Assembly (NCBI GenBank): GCA_020226215.1
Contig: CM035226.1
Coordinates: 96,434,895 to 96,498,894 of the forward strand
Source of the DNA: Sindora glabra
Lineage: Eukaryota; Streptophyta; Magnoliopsida; Fabales; Fabaceae
Reading direction: 5' to 3'
DNA: 64,000 nt
Shown piece by piece: positions 12,821 to 27,115 of this stretch (the stretch's first letter is position 1; each line of letters starts with the position of its first letter). The notes below the pieces were generated by a model. That model was not told the origin of the DNA and ran no database searches. It saw nothing but the letters and a program-made list of their open reading frames with translations. A program made the translations under genes and the position numbers.

Positions 12821-12828
12821 TATTTATA
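12821..12828 (-). promoter_or_regulatory. TATA box of the beta-glucosidase gene
   Basis: TATAAATA on the minus strand, 41-48 bp upstream of the chosen ATG (12780). Usual plant spacing would place transcription start near 12790-12797, leaving a 5' leader of only about 10-20 nt. It also argues against the upstream in-frame ATG at 12873, which would lie outside the transcript. Confidence 0.6.
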
Positions 12829-14119
12829 GTGAGAAGTTGTCAGGCTATAACACGTACGTTCTCTTTTTTTCACTCAACAAACAAAAGGATAATTGTTAAT
12901 TCAACAATGTTATGTGTAATCGAAATGAGATTTGAAATTGGGTTTCTAGTTAATCAAAAGCTACCATTTATTATAGAATGATGGAATAAATTTTTAAAGT
13001 TCAATCCAATGATAAAAAAAATTCGAAACTGAATTTTGAATTTTTTGTTGTTAATTTTATTGCCCATTTATCAATTTTGTAAAATTTATATAAATTAAAA
13101 AAGTCATTTTCTTTCAGGTTTTAAGGTGTTAAAAAGTAGGGAAAAAAATCAAACTCAAAATCCTTTATCATGCTTGGAATGCTTAGGGATTTAGCCTGTC
13201 TCTACTATACTGACCAATTGTTGGTAAAGTTCCCTAAATAATAAGAAGAAGGTATGAGAACTTCTTGCATGCTACATGCTACAACTATGATCAAACTAGC
13301 CCTTGCTTCTAATAGAAATGAAAAATAATTGTCAATTACATTGTCCAATAGTCAATTTGATGAAATTTATATCTATTAAAAATTTATTTTTTAATTTTTA
13401 AGATATTATAAAAGTTAAATATTAACAACTAACCTTTATCTATTAAATGAAATAAAAAAACATATAATTATAGGATACAAAAACTATTCCATAGCTGCTT
13501 ATATAATCAGCATTTTGGCTTTGGTCATTTAGCCATGAATATGTTAACAAGATGCCCCCCTCCATGGAGAGATTAAATCTATTTAACTCATTTGGATATA
13601 AAGTTTGTTAACCATGCCATTAGAAGGCATTAGTTAAGGGTTATTTAATTGTTTTTAAGAATACATGTGTATCTTAAAATAATTTAAGCACTATTTTTTA
13701 ATTCATTCTATTTTTAAAAATTAATTAAGTAAAAGTAAATTTTTTTTGAAAAATTATATTTCCTTGGTGCCTTTAGGGTACTACTTAACAAAACTCATTA
13801 GGACATGAACAACATAGTTGATCATCATGATATCACTTTATCTCAGATGTTATGTGTTGGGAAGAAAGGACCTAATTAACAACAAGAACACAAATATTTA
13901 TTTTTTGTTTTTATTTAAAAATCAAACATTCTTTTCTCTTAATATTCTGATATCCCCATGATGTTGCCAAAAAAATTTAGGTTAAGAACTTAGAACCACT
14001 TAAGTCATCCTCCTTTAAGCTATTGTTAATATTTATATAGGGTGGTGAAGATATTCATATCCAATGAGTCTTACCTAAATTAGACCCACTATTTAATGGT
14101 TTGAGTTTAAGTCTAACTA
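12829..14119. other. Upstream flank of the beta-glucosidase, no gene recognised
   Basis: AT-rich with poly-A/T runs. It should hold the rest of the beta-glucosidase promoter, but no specific operator or enhancer could be named. No coding exon or complete transposon end was found. Confidence 0.4.
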
Positions 14120-17100
14120 TACTACTAAATAATTGCCAACTAACATCGGTTGTTTGACACTATTGATGTTGGTCACAAACCAATGTATATATGAAATCAT
14201 TGTATATTAGATGATTCCACATTATTTTCACAATCAATGTGAAAAAGATATAATAGCATTGGTTTTCATATGTATTAGAACCATCATTATTTCTCTATTT
14301 GGAAGCTCTTTTTTGAAGTATATTACAACATTAAACATTGGTTGTTTATTAAACAATCAACATTATATATATATTCAACTATGGTTTTTATTAAATAACT
14401 ATCATGCTACATCATACCTACGTTAAAAATTAAGCCACTCGTAGTTTCTCCTTATCTAGTCCTTCATAACACTAACCCTTTCTTATTGTTTCTCCAATAA
14501 CATTACAGACTCTTAATTACAACAATTTTTAAAACTATAGCAAAAAAATGAAAATGGTAAAAGTTTATATCCAATACTCATTAGCCAAAATGTGAGGTTT
14601 GAACTCCTTAGAAAAGTGCACTAGAGTTCAATGTCTACAAATGCAATGAACAATCATTAAAATTTGATGTATAGAATGTTTAATCTTGTTGTCACTCCAA
14701 GGCTAGCCAATCTTACATAGCGAGTGCAAATGCCCCCAGTCTTAGAAGGCACATGATTCCATATGCTATGTTGAATGTGCAACTAACACTATGTAGGTAC
14801 CTATGCACGTGAGGCATTGATTGATTAGTCCTAGAAATGGTAGCAATGACGTGAGGAGTTAACAACTAGACATCTTGTAACCTAGACATCACTAAGTAGT
14901 TCTTTCACTTTATAAGGATTAGGGGGAGCATAGCACAATTCTTCTTAGAGGAGGGTTGGTTTGCTCGGGCGACTAATCCTACCATAATGTACTTTTACCT
15001 ATAATATTGATGAGCATAATATTATACATTTCATATAAATATGTAATAGAAAATAACACTAAATGTCAAAAAAGGTAGATGAAATCAAGTTTTTTTACTT
15101 ATAAAAGCTAAAATGAAAGGTAAAAAAAATGGTTAATTATGAAAATCAGAAATTAGGTTGCAAGAACAAACACATAAAAACAAAAAAAAATCCTTACTTG
15201 AATATTTTGGACTTTTCAATTGAGTATACATCCTAATAGATTTAGTGATATGTTAATAAATCTTCATTACTACAAAATTATTAGCAAGCATTAACATAAA
15301 ATTGAAAAAAATTATCTTAAGGTTGGAGGGTGAGCATACCTCGATAAAGAGATGATCATTTTAGGGTGGAAAAGTTTTGTTATGAAATTTGTAACTAGTG
15401 CTATAGTTTCCTTATTTTTATTTTCAATTTACACTACAATTTTAAGTCACCACATCAGTTAATTAATAAAAACCGATCATCTATTATAAAATAACATCAT
15501 TCTACTAAGAATTTTACATGTTAGTTATCAATTAATAACTAACGCCATAGACCAAAAATTCTTTTGCCAACTTTTTCCATCATCTTTCAAATAACAATTT
15601 TATAATTTTAGTATAAATCTTGTTAGAATCAACTTTAATTTTTGATCTAACAAACTTTTTTAATTCAAATTAATCTAAACGAAGTGGTACCAATATTTTT
15701 TTTGCATTACAGTATTCTTTTAAAAAAATTAAATAAATACAAACAATAACAAATAGAATAATTTACAATGAACAACAAACTTTAAATGAAGGGAAATATA
15801 GGATAACTCTTCTTATAATTCCTTTAAATTGATTTAGGGCTTCTGAATTGGAAGATGTAAATAATTACAAAATAATAATAAATTATAGTAAGAAGAATTA
15901 GCATAACTATTTTTACAATAAACTCAAGCCTTCCAATGCAAAAATGAACACACTACTTCTTTTCACTACAATTTCTAATTAGTTTGCATATATTTGCATT
16001 TTCTTGATATCCTTCTTAAGATAGAAACCAAATACTATAATTTACAATGAACAATAGACATGGATTTGGAGGATGTAAATAGTAGCAAACTGATAATAAA
16101 TTATAGTGAGAAAAACAAGCATATCTAATCTTAAAATGAAATCAAACCTTCTAATGCAAAAATAGATATGTTACTTCTTTTTACTTCAATTTCTTATCAA
16201 TTTACACATCTTTGTGCTTTCTCGACATCCTTCTTTAGATGGAACCCAACCGTTATAACTTACAATAATTAACAAAGATAACTTTGGTGGGTGTTGATTG
16301 TTGTAAACTAATGAAAAATTATATTAAGAGTAGTATATCTAGTTTTGCAATGAACTTTCCAATGCAAGAGTAGACATGTTACATCTTCTTGCTAAAATTT
16401 TTCATTAGTTTTCGCATCATTAATAATGCATTGCCTATTTCAAAAGGAAGGATGGAATGAAATTTACAGGTAACATACAAATCTTTATACATTGGTTGTT
16501 AATTGGGACTAGCATATTACCTATGTAAAATTTTATATAGCTTAACTGTTGATATACATTGAAAGGTCATAATTTTTTATGGCTTCCTGATATTTGTTAT
16601 TGTTAAATGCATGTAGTATTTAATACACATTTAGACATTGGTTATATGATAGAAAACCAATGTGGTATGTGCTTCCATCCATTTTTTCATCTCTTAATAC
16701 ACATTTAGTATTATTTTTTATCTTTTCATCTCCTAATACAACTTATGCATCTTATAACTACCATCATTGGTAAATATTTATTAAATGTTAGTTAGCTATT
16801 AGTATACCTTTGGACATTGATAGGTCAAATGTATGATGTGGTATTTGCTTTAAAAAAACCACATTGATATTTGATTAATAACGAATATTGCTTACATCTT
16901 TTTTTAAAAGAAAAAAGAAATACAAACTCCATATTTTATCATTTTTCTAAAATAATAACCTACACAAAAACTACTATATTATTAATACAATTTACAACAA
17001 GACAAGTGCACAAAATCAATAATGGGTGGAATATGAGAATAACACAACCATCAATTTTGCATACCTAAAAATGCTCCAAATCTTATAATCATGCTAATTG

Positions 17101-20060
17101 TATCAAACCATGGATATCTTTTGTTCATGACCACCTATTTGAGGGCAAAAGATAACAATGATTTTAAGGCGATGCATATGATTATAAGATTCAAAACTTT
17201 CCTAAATATATAGTAAGAATGGATGTGTTGTCCTTTTAAGCCATCTAAATAAAAAATCAAGAGAAAAAAGAATATATGGATAGAATGATAAACAAAATAC
17301 ATCGATTATTAGACTAAAACCATTGTGTTTGCTTAGTTGAAATGGCAACTTAAATTTTGGCAATTTTTTAATACCTCATAAATGTCATCCTTGGTAAGTG
17401 CTTGCTGCTATATTTGTTAGATACTTACCATTTATTATAAGTTAGATGGCTGGTGCAATACCTTTACACATCAATTATGTCAAAAAATCAACATGGAAAC
17501 TTTATCATAAATTTTCTTATCTAAATCTTCATTTGTTCCTCCAATTTTTCAAAGCCATGTCAATTTCTTAATCAATAATTGACATGATATTTTTATACAA
17601 TGGATACAATTTTTTTAAAACAACATTATCAATTTTATGCACAATGACATTTTTCTAACAATAAATACCAATTACAAATCATTTTTCTAAGAGAATTATT
17701 AACATAAACTAGTAAACATTATCCAAGAACATTATAATTGATCATTTGATGTAATTTACAAATTGTTATACACTATATGTTTCCCATAAAATAGTGATCT
17801 ACATAGAAACTTTAGTATATCATCAATACAATTCACAATAAAGCTAGCTATTTCTCATGTTGAAGAGATTAAAATCATTATTGCAAATTTTTTATTGTTA
17901 ACAAGATCTAATACATATTTGCCATGTTGAAGTATTCCACTAGATTCTACAAATATTAGTCATTCATTCCTTAAAGTACTAAGTGGAAAATAAGGGCAAC
18001 ACATACGATTGATGTTGTAAAACTTGAAATGCTTCAAATCTTATAATGATGAGTTTCCTATTTGATTATAGATATCTTATTTTAGTATCCCAACCCAAAA
18101 AAAGATAATTGTGACTTGATGGAAAATTCATAATTGTAAGTTTTGAAGTATTTCTAATTGTGTAGCAAGGATAGTGCATTGTCTTCATAAGCTACCTAAA
18201 TAAAAAAATGAAGTGAAATAGAAATTTATAGATCGTGGTAGCAATAATAGACTTTGGTTATTAAAGAAAAATTGGTAGGTAATCATTTTACATTACCTAG
18301 AAAGGTGATTTGAATTCCTTTAAATGATAGCTATAGGAAATTGATATCTTAACTTATTGATATTCACACCAATTTGTCATATTGGTTTTATGCTAAAAAT
18401 TGCTTCTAATTGCAAAAAAGACTCATCATGCCATCATATATGTTAGTTTTCACATTAACCAATATTAATATCACTACTACAGATTACCTTTTTAATATTA
18501 GTAATTTTGGGGCATTAATATTGGTTTTCACCTAATATATATATGGATGTCATTGTAAATTCGGTACATTTAACAATAATTCTTGAATTAATGTGGAATA
18601 TAGGTGACAATATTAGTGTATAATTGACATAATTATTATAAGAAGCTGATGTATTTTCTTTTTACATTTCATGTTAGTTTTTAACAAAATTTGACATGAA
18701 AGGTCTACATAATATTTTTTTAATATTGATTCTTCGTTTCCTTGATAAAATTATTTACGATAAAAAATTTAGTAAACCTAACATCCCACCAAATATATGT
18801 ATTTTGAATTAAAAAATTTGAAAAACCATAACTTCATATTAGGTTGTCTATTTAGGAAAAATTTTATATAAATTTCATGTATTTTTTTAAGATTTATCCA
18901 TTTGCTAATTTTTGACAAGGTTTTGCCTTCCTTGAAATCACAAAAAGGGTCATTTCCGCAGACTTTTTTCCTTTTTCTTCCTCTATCTCTCATCATCATT
19001 AGCTAGTTTCAAACTTCCATGCAATATTTTGTTAAACACATAATAGACATTTAAAACTCAAATACAACCTTATAAGTTATACAAAGGAAATACAAATAAA
19101 ATCTCTTAAAAACTTATGCAATACATATTTTTCATCATTGTTCAACTAGCTTCTATCTTCACTACAACTTTTTATCAAACATATAATAACCATCTAAAAA
19201 TTAGAAAAAAAACACAAATGTTATATAAAGGAAAAAAAAGCAACAATTTCTTAAAAAATCTATATAGAAAAACAAAAAAATGGAAGAAACATAGATCTAG
19301 GAAATAAAAGCAAGAAAGATAACTCGTATGTTTAGAATCCACTCCATGCTTAATGATAGTTGAAACAGTATCGATGTCTTATTGATGTGCAGTGGAGGAT
19401 AAAGTGAGATCTAGTATTTTGCAAAAAGAGTTGGACAAAAATAAAATTTGAGTTTTGGAGTTTGGAAACAAATAAGAAAAAGATTAAGAGTGATAATGAG
19501 GGAGAATTTTTTTTCTATTTTATAGTGCAAAAAATGTCATTGTTCAAGAATTAGCATCTAAAATGTCATCATATTTTCAAAAATATTACTATTCATATAA
19601 CTTTAGACATTGATTATTTTAGGAGTTAATATCTAAAGTCTCGTGAGAATAAAAGATAATAGTTTTTTAAAAGAATTAATCTGTAAAGTGTCCTCGTATT
19701 TTAAAAATTAGCATCATTCACATAACTTTAAATATTGGTTATTTTAGAAACCAACATTTAAAGTCTAGCAAGAAGAAAAGATGATGATCTTTTAAGAAAC
19801 TAATATCTAAAATATCATCATATTTTCAAAAATGATATCGTTCGTATGATTTTAGACATTAATTATTTTAGAAATTAATGTCTAAAAATCATATTGAAAG
19901 AAAAAATGAAGGTTTTTTTTAAAGAACCAATGTTTAAAGTTTTTTTTTCTATTTGAACAGACATGAGAAGTTGTACTTATTTTAAAAAAGGGCCACTATG
20001 ACATTATATATATTAAGTTTCACTTTCATCTATAGTAACAAGTGACGATGTAGTAGAGCA
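14120..20060. mobile_element. Decayed CACTA-like (En/Spm) DNA transposon tract, boundaries uncertain
   Basis: Many short repeats of the type ACATTGGTT / AACCAATGT occur in both orientations near 14150-14400, 16480-16870, 18500-18560 and 19560-19945, as expected for subterminal repeats of a CACTA element. A possible left end is TACTACTAAATAATTGCC at 14120 (first base mutated from C), and a CACTACTACAG terminus occurs at 18473. No convincing opposite end or 3-bp duplication was found and no transposase is readable. More than one element may be involved. Confidence 0.35.
19542..19945. repeat. Tandem ~127-bp repeats with internal inverted motifs
   Basis: About two and a half units, each carrying TTTAGACATT.ATTATTTTAG followed by AA.TAA(C)AT.TAAAG, so every unit is partly palindromic. 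Other shared blocks are 'aagatgatgatcttttaag' and 'atcatattttcaaaaat'. It resembles the subterminal array of a CACTA element and supports that reading of the surrounding tract. Confidence 0.65.
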
Positions 20061-21450
20061 AATCTACAATAATGTCATTAAATATTCATTTGGTCTTAAA
20101 TCATTTTTGGGTACTCATTAATTTTAATTTGTACAACAAATGAGTTAGTCTCTTATAAATATTCAATGAGTCACTTGTTTGAATAACATATTCTAAAATT
20201 AACCTATTAGTAATCAAAAATAAATATTATTACATATATAAAGATATTGTGATAGTTTATTTAAGTTAAATAATTTTAAAAAAAATTAAAGTTACATTAA
20301 ATTATTAAGACATTTTGAAGTAATATTTTTTATTTTATAATATTAGTTTGTACATTCTAGGAATATCAAATTATAATATAAATGGCTAAATATTATCCAT
20401 AGGTTAACCTAATATGATCTTTAGTTAACAAAGTTAATGATGATACAACTCACATTTATTTTAAAATTAATATGGAAAGTATGGATGGATCAAAACTAAA
20501 GAATGGATGTGAATGAGAAAATAGATATAATTCATAATTATTAGGTGTAATTATTATCAATAAAAAATAATAATTTTTTATTTAAAAAGTTTAAAATTAT
20601 ATTAGTGTTAGTGCATCCAAATAAATCTATTTTTTATTTTTAATCAAATCTTGTCAAATTCTTAATGGGTCTAGATCTAAATGAATTTAGATTAGATCTA
20701 TTTGAATCCAACCCATTGCCATCCCTAAAATATGCTTACTATAATTCTAAAAAAAAATGCTCTTTATAATTAATATTGAAAACTATATTGAACTTCTTTA
20801 AAGTTTGACCTAATTACACATGGTACCTTTTATTTTTCATAAATATATACATCTAGTCCTTGAAACATTTCCACCATTATGGAATATAATAGAATTAAAC
20901 ATTTAAATTGCATTTTCTTCTTTAGTGTTTTTCTAGAAAACCATTTTCATTACATTTTTATGTATTAGTGTGCTCTTTCTTTGAAGAATAAAAACATTCC
21001 TTTTTTTTATGCATAACTATATTGCAAAATTTGTACATAAAATTATAGGATAATTCCTTTAGCCTTAAGGGTTGATATTTAGAAAAAGAATTGTAGTTAG
21101 AAAGTTAGTGCCATTATATTTTTATAATCATAGAAGTACATTAGAATGAGAAAATGTATAATTTTGAAAAATGAGGGTTCTTGGGTGTAATTGGACCAAA
21201 CCTTAGAGGAGGACAAGATAAATTGCCCTAATTAAAATTTCAAGAGTCACAACTCTTTGTTTATCTTTATGATTCGAACCAGTTGGAAAATATTTCTTGT
21301 CCTAACATAATGTTGAAAACCTCAATATTACATTCTTTCATATTTGGTAAATTAAAAAGTCACCTTTTTTTTTAATTTTAGGATTTACTCAATTATGATA
21401 TTAAAATATTCAATGTGTCTAAATATATGAAGTAGTACTAAGATCTTATA
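20061..21450. other. AT-rich spacer, nothing recognised
   Basis: No exon, terminal repeat or RNA gene could be supported in this stretch. The sequence is dominated by A/T homopolymer runs. Confidence 0.4.
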
Positions 21451-21754
21451 ATATGTTTAGATGGGAGAGAAGGAGATAGAATGAAAGGGAAGAAAAGATT
21501 ATGTTATAATTTTCTCCTTATTTGAATTTTTTTATTAATGAAGTAAAGAGATTAAAGGTTTATGACTTACCTTTGAAAGTCTTCCAACCCTCCACTATCC
21601 ATTATTTTTTGTTTATTTAATTTGGGAAATTTTAAAGAATTTATTTTAAACATTTGAATATGAAAGGAAGCACCCTCTTAACCATTCATCCTCCTCCCAT
21701 TTTATCTTGTTTCATCACCCTTCCTTCCCTTTTCCTCTTAACTCCCAAACATAT
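21451..21754. mobile_element. Possible hAT-like MITE
   Basis: The ends are imperfect inverted repeats: ATATGTTTAGATGGGAGAGA at the left, and the right end reads ATATGTTTGGGAGTTAAGAG when reversed and complemented. Both are followed by purine-rich GGAAAGGG-type sequence. The interior is non-coding, and an open frame at 21654-21839 merely runs over the pyrimidine-rich right arm. The target duplication is unclear (possibly ATAT), so the superfamily is uncertain. Confidence 0.4.
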
Positions 21755-22214
21755 CATTAATTTATTGTGGGAAGAAGAAAAATTATCCAATGAAACATAC
21801 AAATTTAACTTTTTACCAAAAATTATTTCAAGTGGGTAGCATTAATAAAATAAATTATAAATGATTCAATTTTGGTACTTTAAATCACAAATGTCCAGAA
21901 CAAAATCATGCTATATTGCATATGTGTGTGTGTAAACTACATTTTGTCTTTATATTTTTTTTGGGGGGATTTTTGTACTCTTTTAAACTGCAAAATTGAA
22001 TTTTAGAAGATAAAGTAGAATATTACAACTTTTGATGACAAAATTAAAAGTTCTCAACTAAAAATAATTTTTAAATTTGTAATCATCAAATTTTAAAAAA
22101 AAATTCTTGATAAATGTTCTAATATAATTTCCAAAGAATATTGATCTCTTTTTAATTGTGGTTAAAACAATATTGAATTGGAAAACAAAAACTCTAAAAT
22201 AGAGTTAAAACTCG
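21755..22214. other. AT-rich spacer before the tandem array
   Basis: No coding exon or repeat boundary recognised. Confidence 0.35.
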
Positions 22215-25200
22215 ATAATAGTCATTAATACTTAACAATAATAATTGAACAAATGATTTGGAAGCAAAATTAATTATATCTTAGTGGTTTGGTTTATAAT
22301 TTATAATTGTTATTATACATTAATTGGGTAGTTATCTCTTCTATGGTTCTATATTGGGGTAACGATTGCAATTGTGATAATGTTGTGATTAGCAAAATTA
22401 TGAGAAAATAAGGAAAAATAAAATCATTACAATGTAAGATTGCAAAAAATCATAAATACAATATGATCTGCAATTGTGATATTGTGGTTACGGACCACAA
22501 TTTAAATCCTTGATCTTTTCTAACAACTAAACAACTTCAAAATATTGCCACTTTTATTGAGGCAAAAGTTAGAAACAATTCTGTTATTAATTTTATCTTA
22601 ATTTACATAACTTTTTGCATTTGAATTCCAATTCTAGCTAGTCAAAGCACTTACTGTTGTAGGTGATGCAATTTGCTCTCCAGCAAACAACTCCTCATCA
22701 CGTGGTGCCAAAGATAACAGCATCACTTTAATTTGATAATTACTTAGGATTAGAGATTCAAATTATGTTTTGTAATTGTAATATTGTGATTGCAAACTAT
22801 ACTGCATTCATGATTTTTTGTCATTTTACATTATAACAGCTAATTTTTTTCATATTTACCCACAAATCAAAATCTTGACAAGGATTTAGGATTGATTATC
22901 TTCAAGAAAATCAAGGGTATGAGATAAAAATAAAAAATAAAAAACCTAATGGACCAAACATTGGAAATATGCGAGAAGTTTGTATTGTCAAATGCAGAAA
23001 ACCGAACAATGAAATAATTAAATATTACTTTCTCTGTTCCTTTTTATCTGTCGCATTTTGAAGGAGATTTTTTATTCTTTTTTATATATCGCTTTAGAAC
23101 TTTAATGAAGCATTAAATGTTCTTTTTCCAAATCTACCCTTCTTTTTCATTAATAAATGTTTTGTTATTCCATATTATTAATCAGCTTGCATTTATTCTT
23201 TTACATTTCTCTTTCTATATTCAATTATCTTAAATTTTGTACATAAAGGATAATTTTATAAAGCTTACTAAAAATAAATAAATTAAACTTCTTCTTTGAG
23301 TAAAATCGGTTAATTATGATAGATAAATAAAAACGGAGAGAGTAATATTTTATTTTAAGTGTGACATGATGCACCTTAATTTACAAACTCGATAGCACGT
23401 TCTTCTTTTTAGAGGGAAGCTAGAATTATTACATATGTAAAGCAACAATTGAAATACCTAGAAGAAAGTATACTCTGCAATAAGTTTCTATGTTGCAATT
23501 TGTATTCATAGTTTTGACCATAATGTTGCTATTATGTATTGCTAATATTCACGATTTTTTATAATTTTGTAACGTAACGATCACATTTCTTCCACATTTA
23601 TTATCAATTTTATTAATAACAGTAAGATTACAATTATAACTATAACTGCAATTCAGGATCATGGCCAATATATTGCAAAGTGTTAGCAACAAAAAAAAAA
23701 AGGAAAATAATGGTAATAATGCGGGGAATAATTTATGGCTGAGTTATTGATGTCATGATGCTTCTGCTTTGCAGGAGGCCTGACCATGGTTTAATATTAT
23801 CTTGGACAACTCAATTTCCTGAAACCATTTGCACTTTACACTACTGAGCAACGAATGGACCACAAGCAATGCACCGACAGGGAATAAGCTACTATGCCAT
23901 ATCAATTGAAATCTCATTTATTTGCATATTAATGAAATGAAAGAGTGATATATTAGATATATACCTCATTGTTAAAAGAAAAGTATACTTCAAGTTATAG
24001 ATAAGAAGAATTATAATTTTCTCTAAAAGAAAGTTATGTTCCACATCTTACGTTTAACATTAAATATATTAAATATTTTCTATACTTAATAATTGTACAA
24101 ATAATTTGGAAGGAAAATTAATTATATCTTAATGGTTTGGTTTATAATTTATAATTGTTATTATATATTAATTAGGTAGTTATCTCTGCTATTGTTCTAT
24201 ACTGGGGTTATGGTCACAATTGTGATTATGTTGTGATTAGCAAAATTATGAATAAATAAAGAAAAATAAAATCATTACAATGCAAAATTGCAAAAAATCA
24301 TAAATACTGTGTGATTTGCAATTGAGATATTGTAGTTACAGACCACAATTTAAATCCTTGATATTTTCTAACAACTAAACAACTTCATAATATTGCCATT
24401 TTTATAGAGGCAGAAATAGTTCTCTTATTAATTTTATCTTAATTTACACGACTTTTTGCTTTTGAATTCCAATTCTAGCTAGTCAAAGCACATTACAATT
24501 GTAGGTGATGCAATTTTCCCTCCAGCAAACAACTTCTCATCACTTGGTGCCAAAGATAACAGCATCACTTTAATTTGATAATTACTTAGGATCAGGGATT
24601 TAAATTATGTTTTGTAATTGCCATATTGTGATTGCAAACTATACTGCATTAATGATTCTTTTGTCATTCTACAATAAAACGGTTACATTTTTTCGTGTTT
24701 ACTCACAATTTAGAATCGTAACAAGGATTTAGGATTGATTATCTTCATGAAAATCAACGGCCTGAGATAAAAAAACTTAGTGGACCAAACTTCGGGAATA
24801 TGCGAGAAGTTTTTATTATCAAATGCAGAAAACCGAACAATGAAATAATTAAATATTAATATTTTATTTTAAGAAAGACCTGATGTACCTTAATCTACAA
24901 ACTCGATAGCATATTTTTCTTTTGAGAGGAAAGCTAGAATTATTATATATGTGAAGCAAAAATTGAATACCTAGAAGAAAGTATACTCTGTAATAAGTTT
25001 CTATATTGCAATTTGTAATAATAGTTTTGACCATAATGTTGCTATTATGTATTGTAACATATCCACGATTTTTTTATAATTTTGTAACGTAACGATCACT
25101 TTTTTTCCTTATTTATTTGCAATTTTAATAATAACAGTAAAATTACAATTATAACTATAACTGCAATTTAGGATCATGGCCAATATATTGCAAAGTGTTA

Positions 25201-27115
25201 GCAAACAAAAAAAAGGGGAAAATAATGGCAATAATGTGGGAAGGAATCTATGGCTTAGTTATTGATGTCATGATGCATTTGCATTGCAGGAGGCCTGGGC
25301 ATGGTTTTATAATATCTTGGAAAACTCAATTTCCTGAAACCATTGACATTTTGCGCCATTGAGAAAGGAATGGACCACAAGCAATGCACTAACGAGGAAT
25401 AAGCTATTATGCCTTATCAATTGAAATCTCATTTATCTGTGTATTAATGAAAGAGTGATATAATACATATATACCTTATTATTAAAAAATTATACTTAGA
25501 GTTATAGTTAAGAGAAAATATAATTTTCTCTAAAAAAAGTTATGTTTCACAACTTATATTTAACATTAAATAGATTAAATATTTTCTATACTTAATAATT
25601 GTAAAAATAATTTGGAAGGAAAATTAATTATATCTTAGTGGTTTGGTTTACAATTTATAATTTATTATTGTTATTATACATTAATTCGGTAGTTATCTCT
25701 TCTGTGCTTCTATATTGGATTATGGTCGCAATTGTGATTATGTTATGATTAGCAAAATTATGAGAAAATAAGGAAAAATAAAATCATTACAATGCAAGAT
25801 TGGAAAAAATATAAATACGGTGTGATCTGCAACTGCGATATTGTGGTCACAGACCACAATTTAAATCCTTGACCTCTTTTAACATCTAAACAACTCCATA
25901 ATATTGCCATTTTTATAGAGGCAAATGTGAGATGTAATTCTCTTATTAGTTGTATCTTAATTTTCACGACTTTTTGCATTTGAATTCCAATTCTAGCTAG
26001 TCAAAGCACATTACAATTGTAGGTGATGCAATTCGCTATCCAGCAAACAACTTCTCATCACTTGGCGCCAAAGATAACAGCATCGCTTTAATTTGATAAT
26101 TACCTAGGATCAGGGATTCAAATCATGCCTTGTAATTGCCATATTGTGATTGCAAACTATACTGCATTCATGATTTTTTTGTCATTTTACAATATGACTG
26201 TTACGTTTTTTCGTGTTTGCGCACAATTTAGAATCATGACAAGGATCTAGGATTGATTATCTTCATGAAAATCAACGGCCTGAGATAAAAAAATATAAAT
26301 AAAAAAACTTGGAGGACCAAACTTCGGGAATATGCGAGAAGTTTGTATTGTCAAATGCAGAAAACCGAACAATGAAATAATTAAATATTAATATTTTATG
26401 TTAAGTAAGACCTGATGTACCTTAATTGAAAAACTCGATTGCATATTTTTCTTTTCAGAGGAAAGCTAGAGTTATTATATATGTAAAGCAAAAATTGAAT
26501 ACTTAGAAGAAAGTATACTCTGTAATAAGTTTTTATATTGCAATTTGTAATCATATTTTTGACCATAATGTTGTTATTATGTATTGTAGCATATCCACGA
26601 TTTTTTAAAATTTTGTAACATAACGATCACATTTTTTCCACATTTACTTGCAATTTTATTAATTACAGTAAAATTACAATTATAACTATAACTGCAATTT
26701 AGGATCATGGCCAATATGTTGCAAAGTATTAGCAAGAAAAAAAAGGGGGGGGGAATAATGGCAATAATGTGCGAAAGAATCTATGGCTGAGTTATTGTTG
26801 TCATGATGCATCTGCTTCGCAGGAGACCTGCTCATGGTTTAATATTATCTTGGACAACTCAATTTCCTGAAACCATTTACACTTTTCACTATTAAGGAAG
26901 GAATGGACCCCAAGCAATGCACCGACAAGGAATGAGCTGCTATGCCTTATCAATGAAAATCTCGTATATTAATAAAACAGTGATATATTACATATATGTC
27001 TTATTAATTAAAAAAGATACTTAGAATTATAATTATGAAGAAATATGATTTTCTCTAGAAAAAGGTTATCTTTCACAACATACACTTAAACATTAAATAT
27101 ATAAAAATATTTCCT
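22215..27115. repeat. Three tandem units of ~1.5 kb (first unit 1.84 kb because of a MITE)
   Basis: The units start near 22215, 24080 and 25580. The anchor AGCTAGTCAAAGCAC falls at about 22636, 24477 and 25996, giving spacings of 1841 and about 1519 bp. The extra length in unit 1 is a MITE at 23028-23342. Each unit contains several copies, in both orientations, of a roughly 150-bp motif made of phrases such as TGCAATTGTGATATTGTGGT, GATTTTTTGTCATT and AGGATTTAGGATT. The units could therefore fold back on themselves. No coding sequence is present. Confidence 0.85.
23028..23342. mobile_element. Stowaway-like (Tc1/mariner) MITE, 315 bp, in unit 1 of the array
   Basis: The left end is CTTTCTCTGTTCCTTTTTAT and the complement of the right end is CTCTCTCCGTTTTTATTTAT, an imperfect TIR of the common CTCCCTCCGTTCC type. 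It is flanked by TA at 23026-23027 and 23343-23344. Array units 2 and 3 keep the empty site AAATATTAATATTTTAT with a single TA, proving the exact insertion boundaries. There is no coding capacity; it needs transposase from an autonomous Tc1/mariner element. Confidence 0.93.

Noticed and set aside
12781..12873. Upstream in-frame ATG extending the beta-glucosidase by 31 residues
   Set aside because: It lies upstream of the TATA box at 12821-12828, and the signal peptide begins naturally at 12780.
21271..21286. GATTCGAACC, a tRNA B box in complement
   Set aside because: No T-arm stem, acceptor stem or A box can be formed around it.
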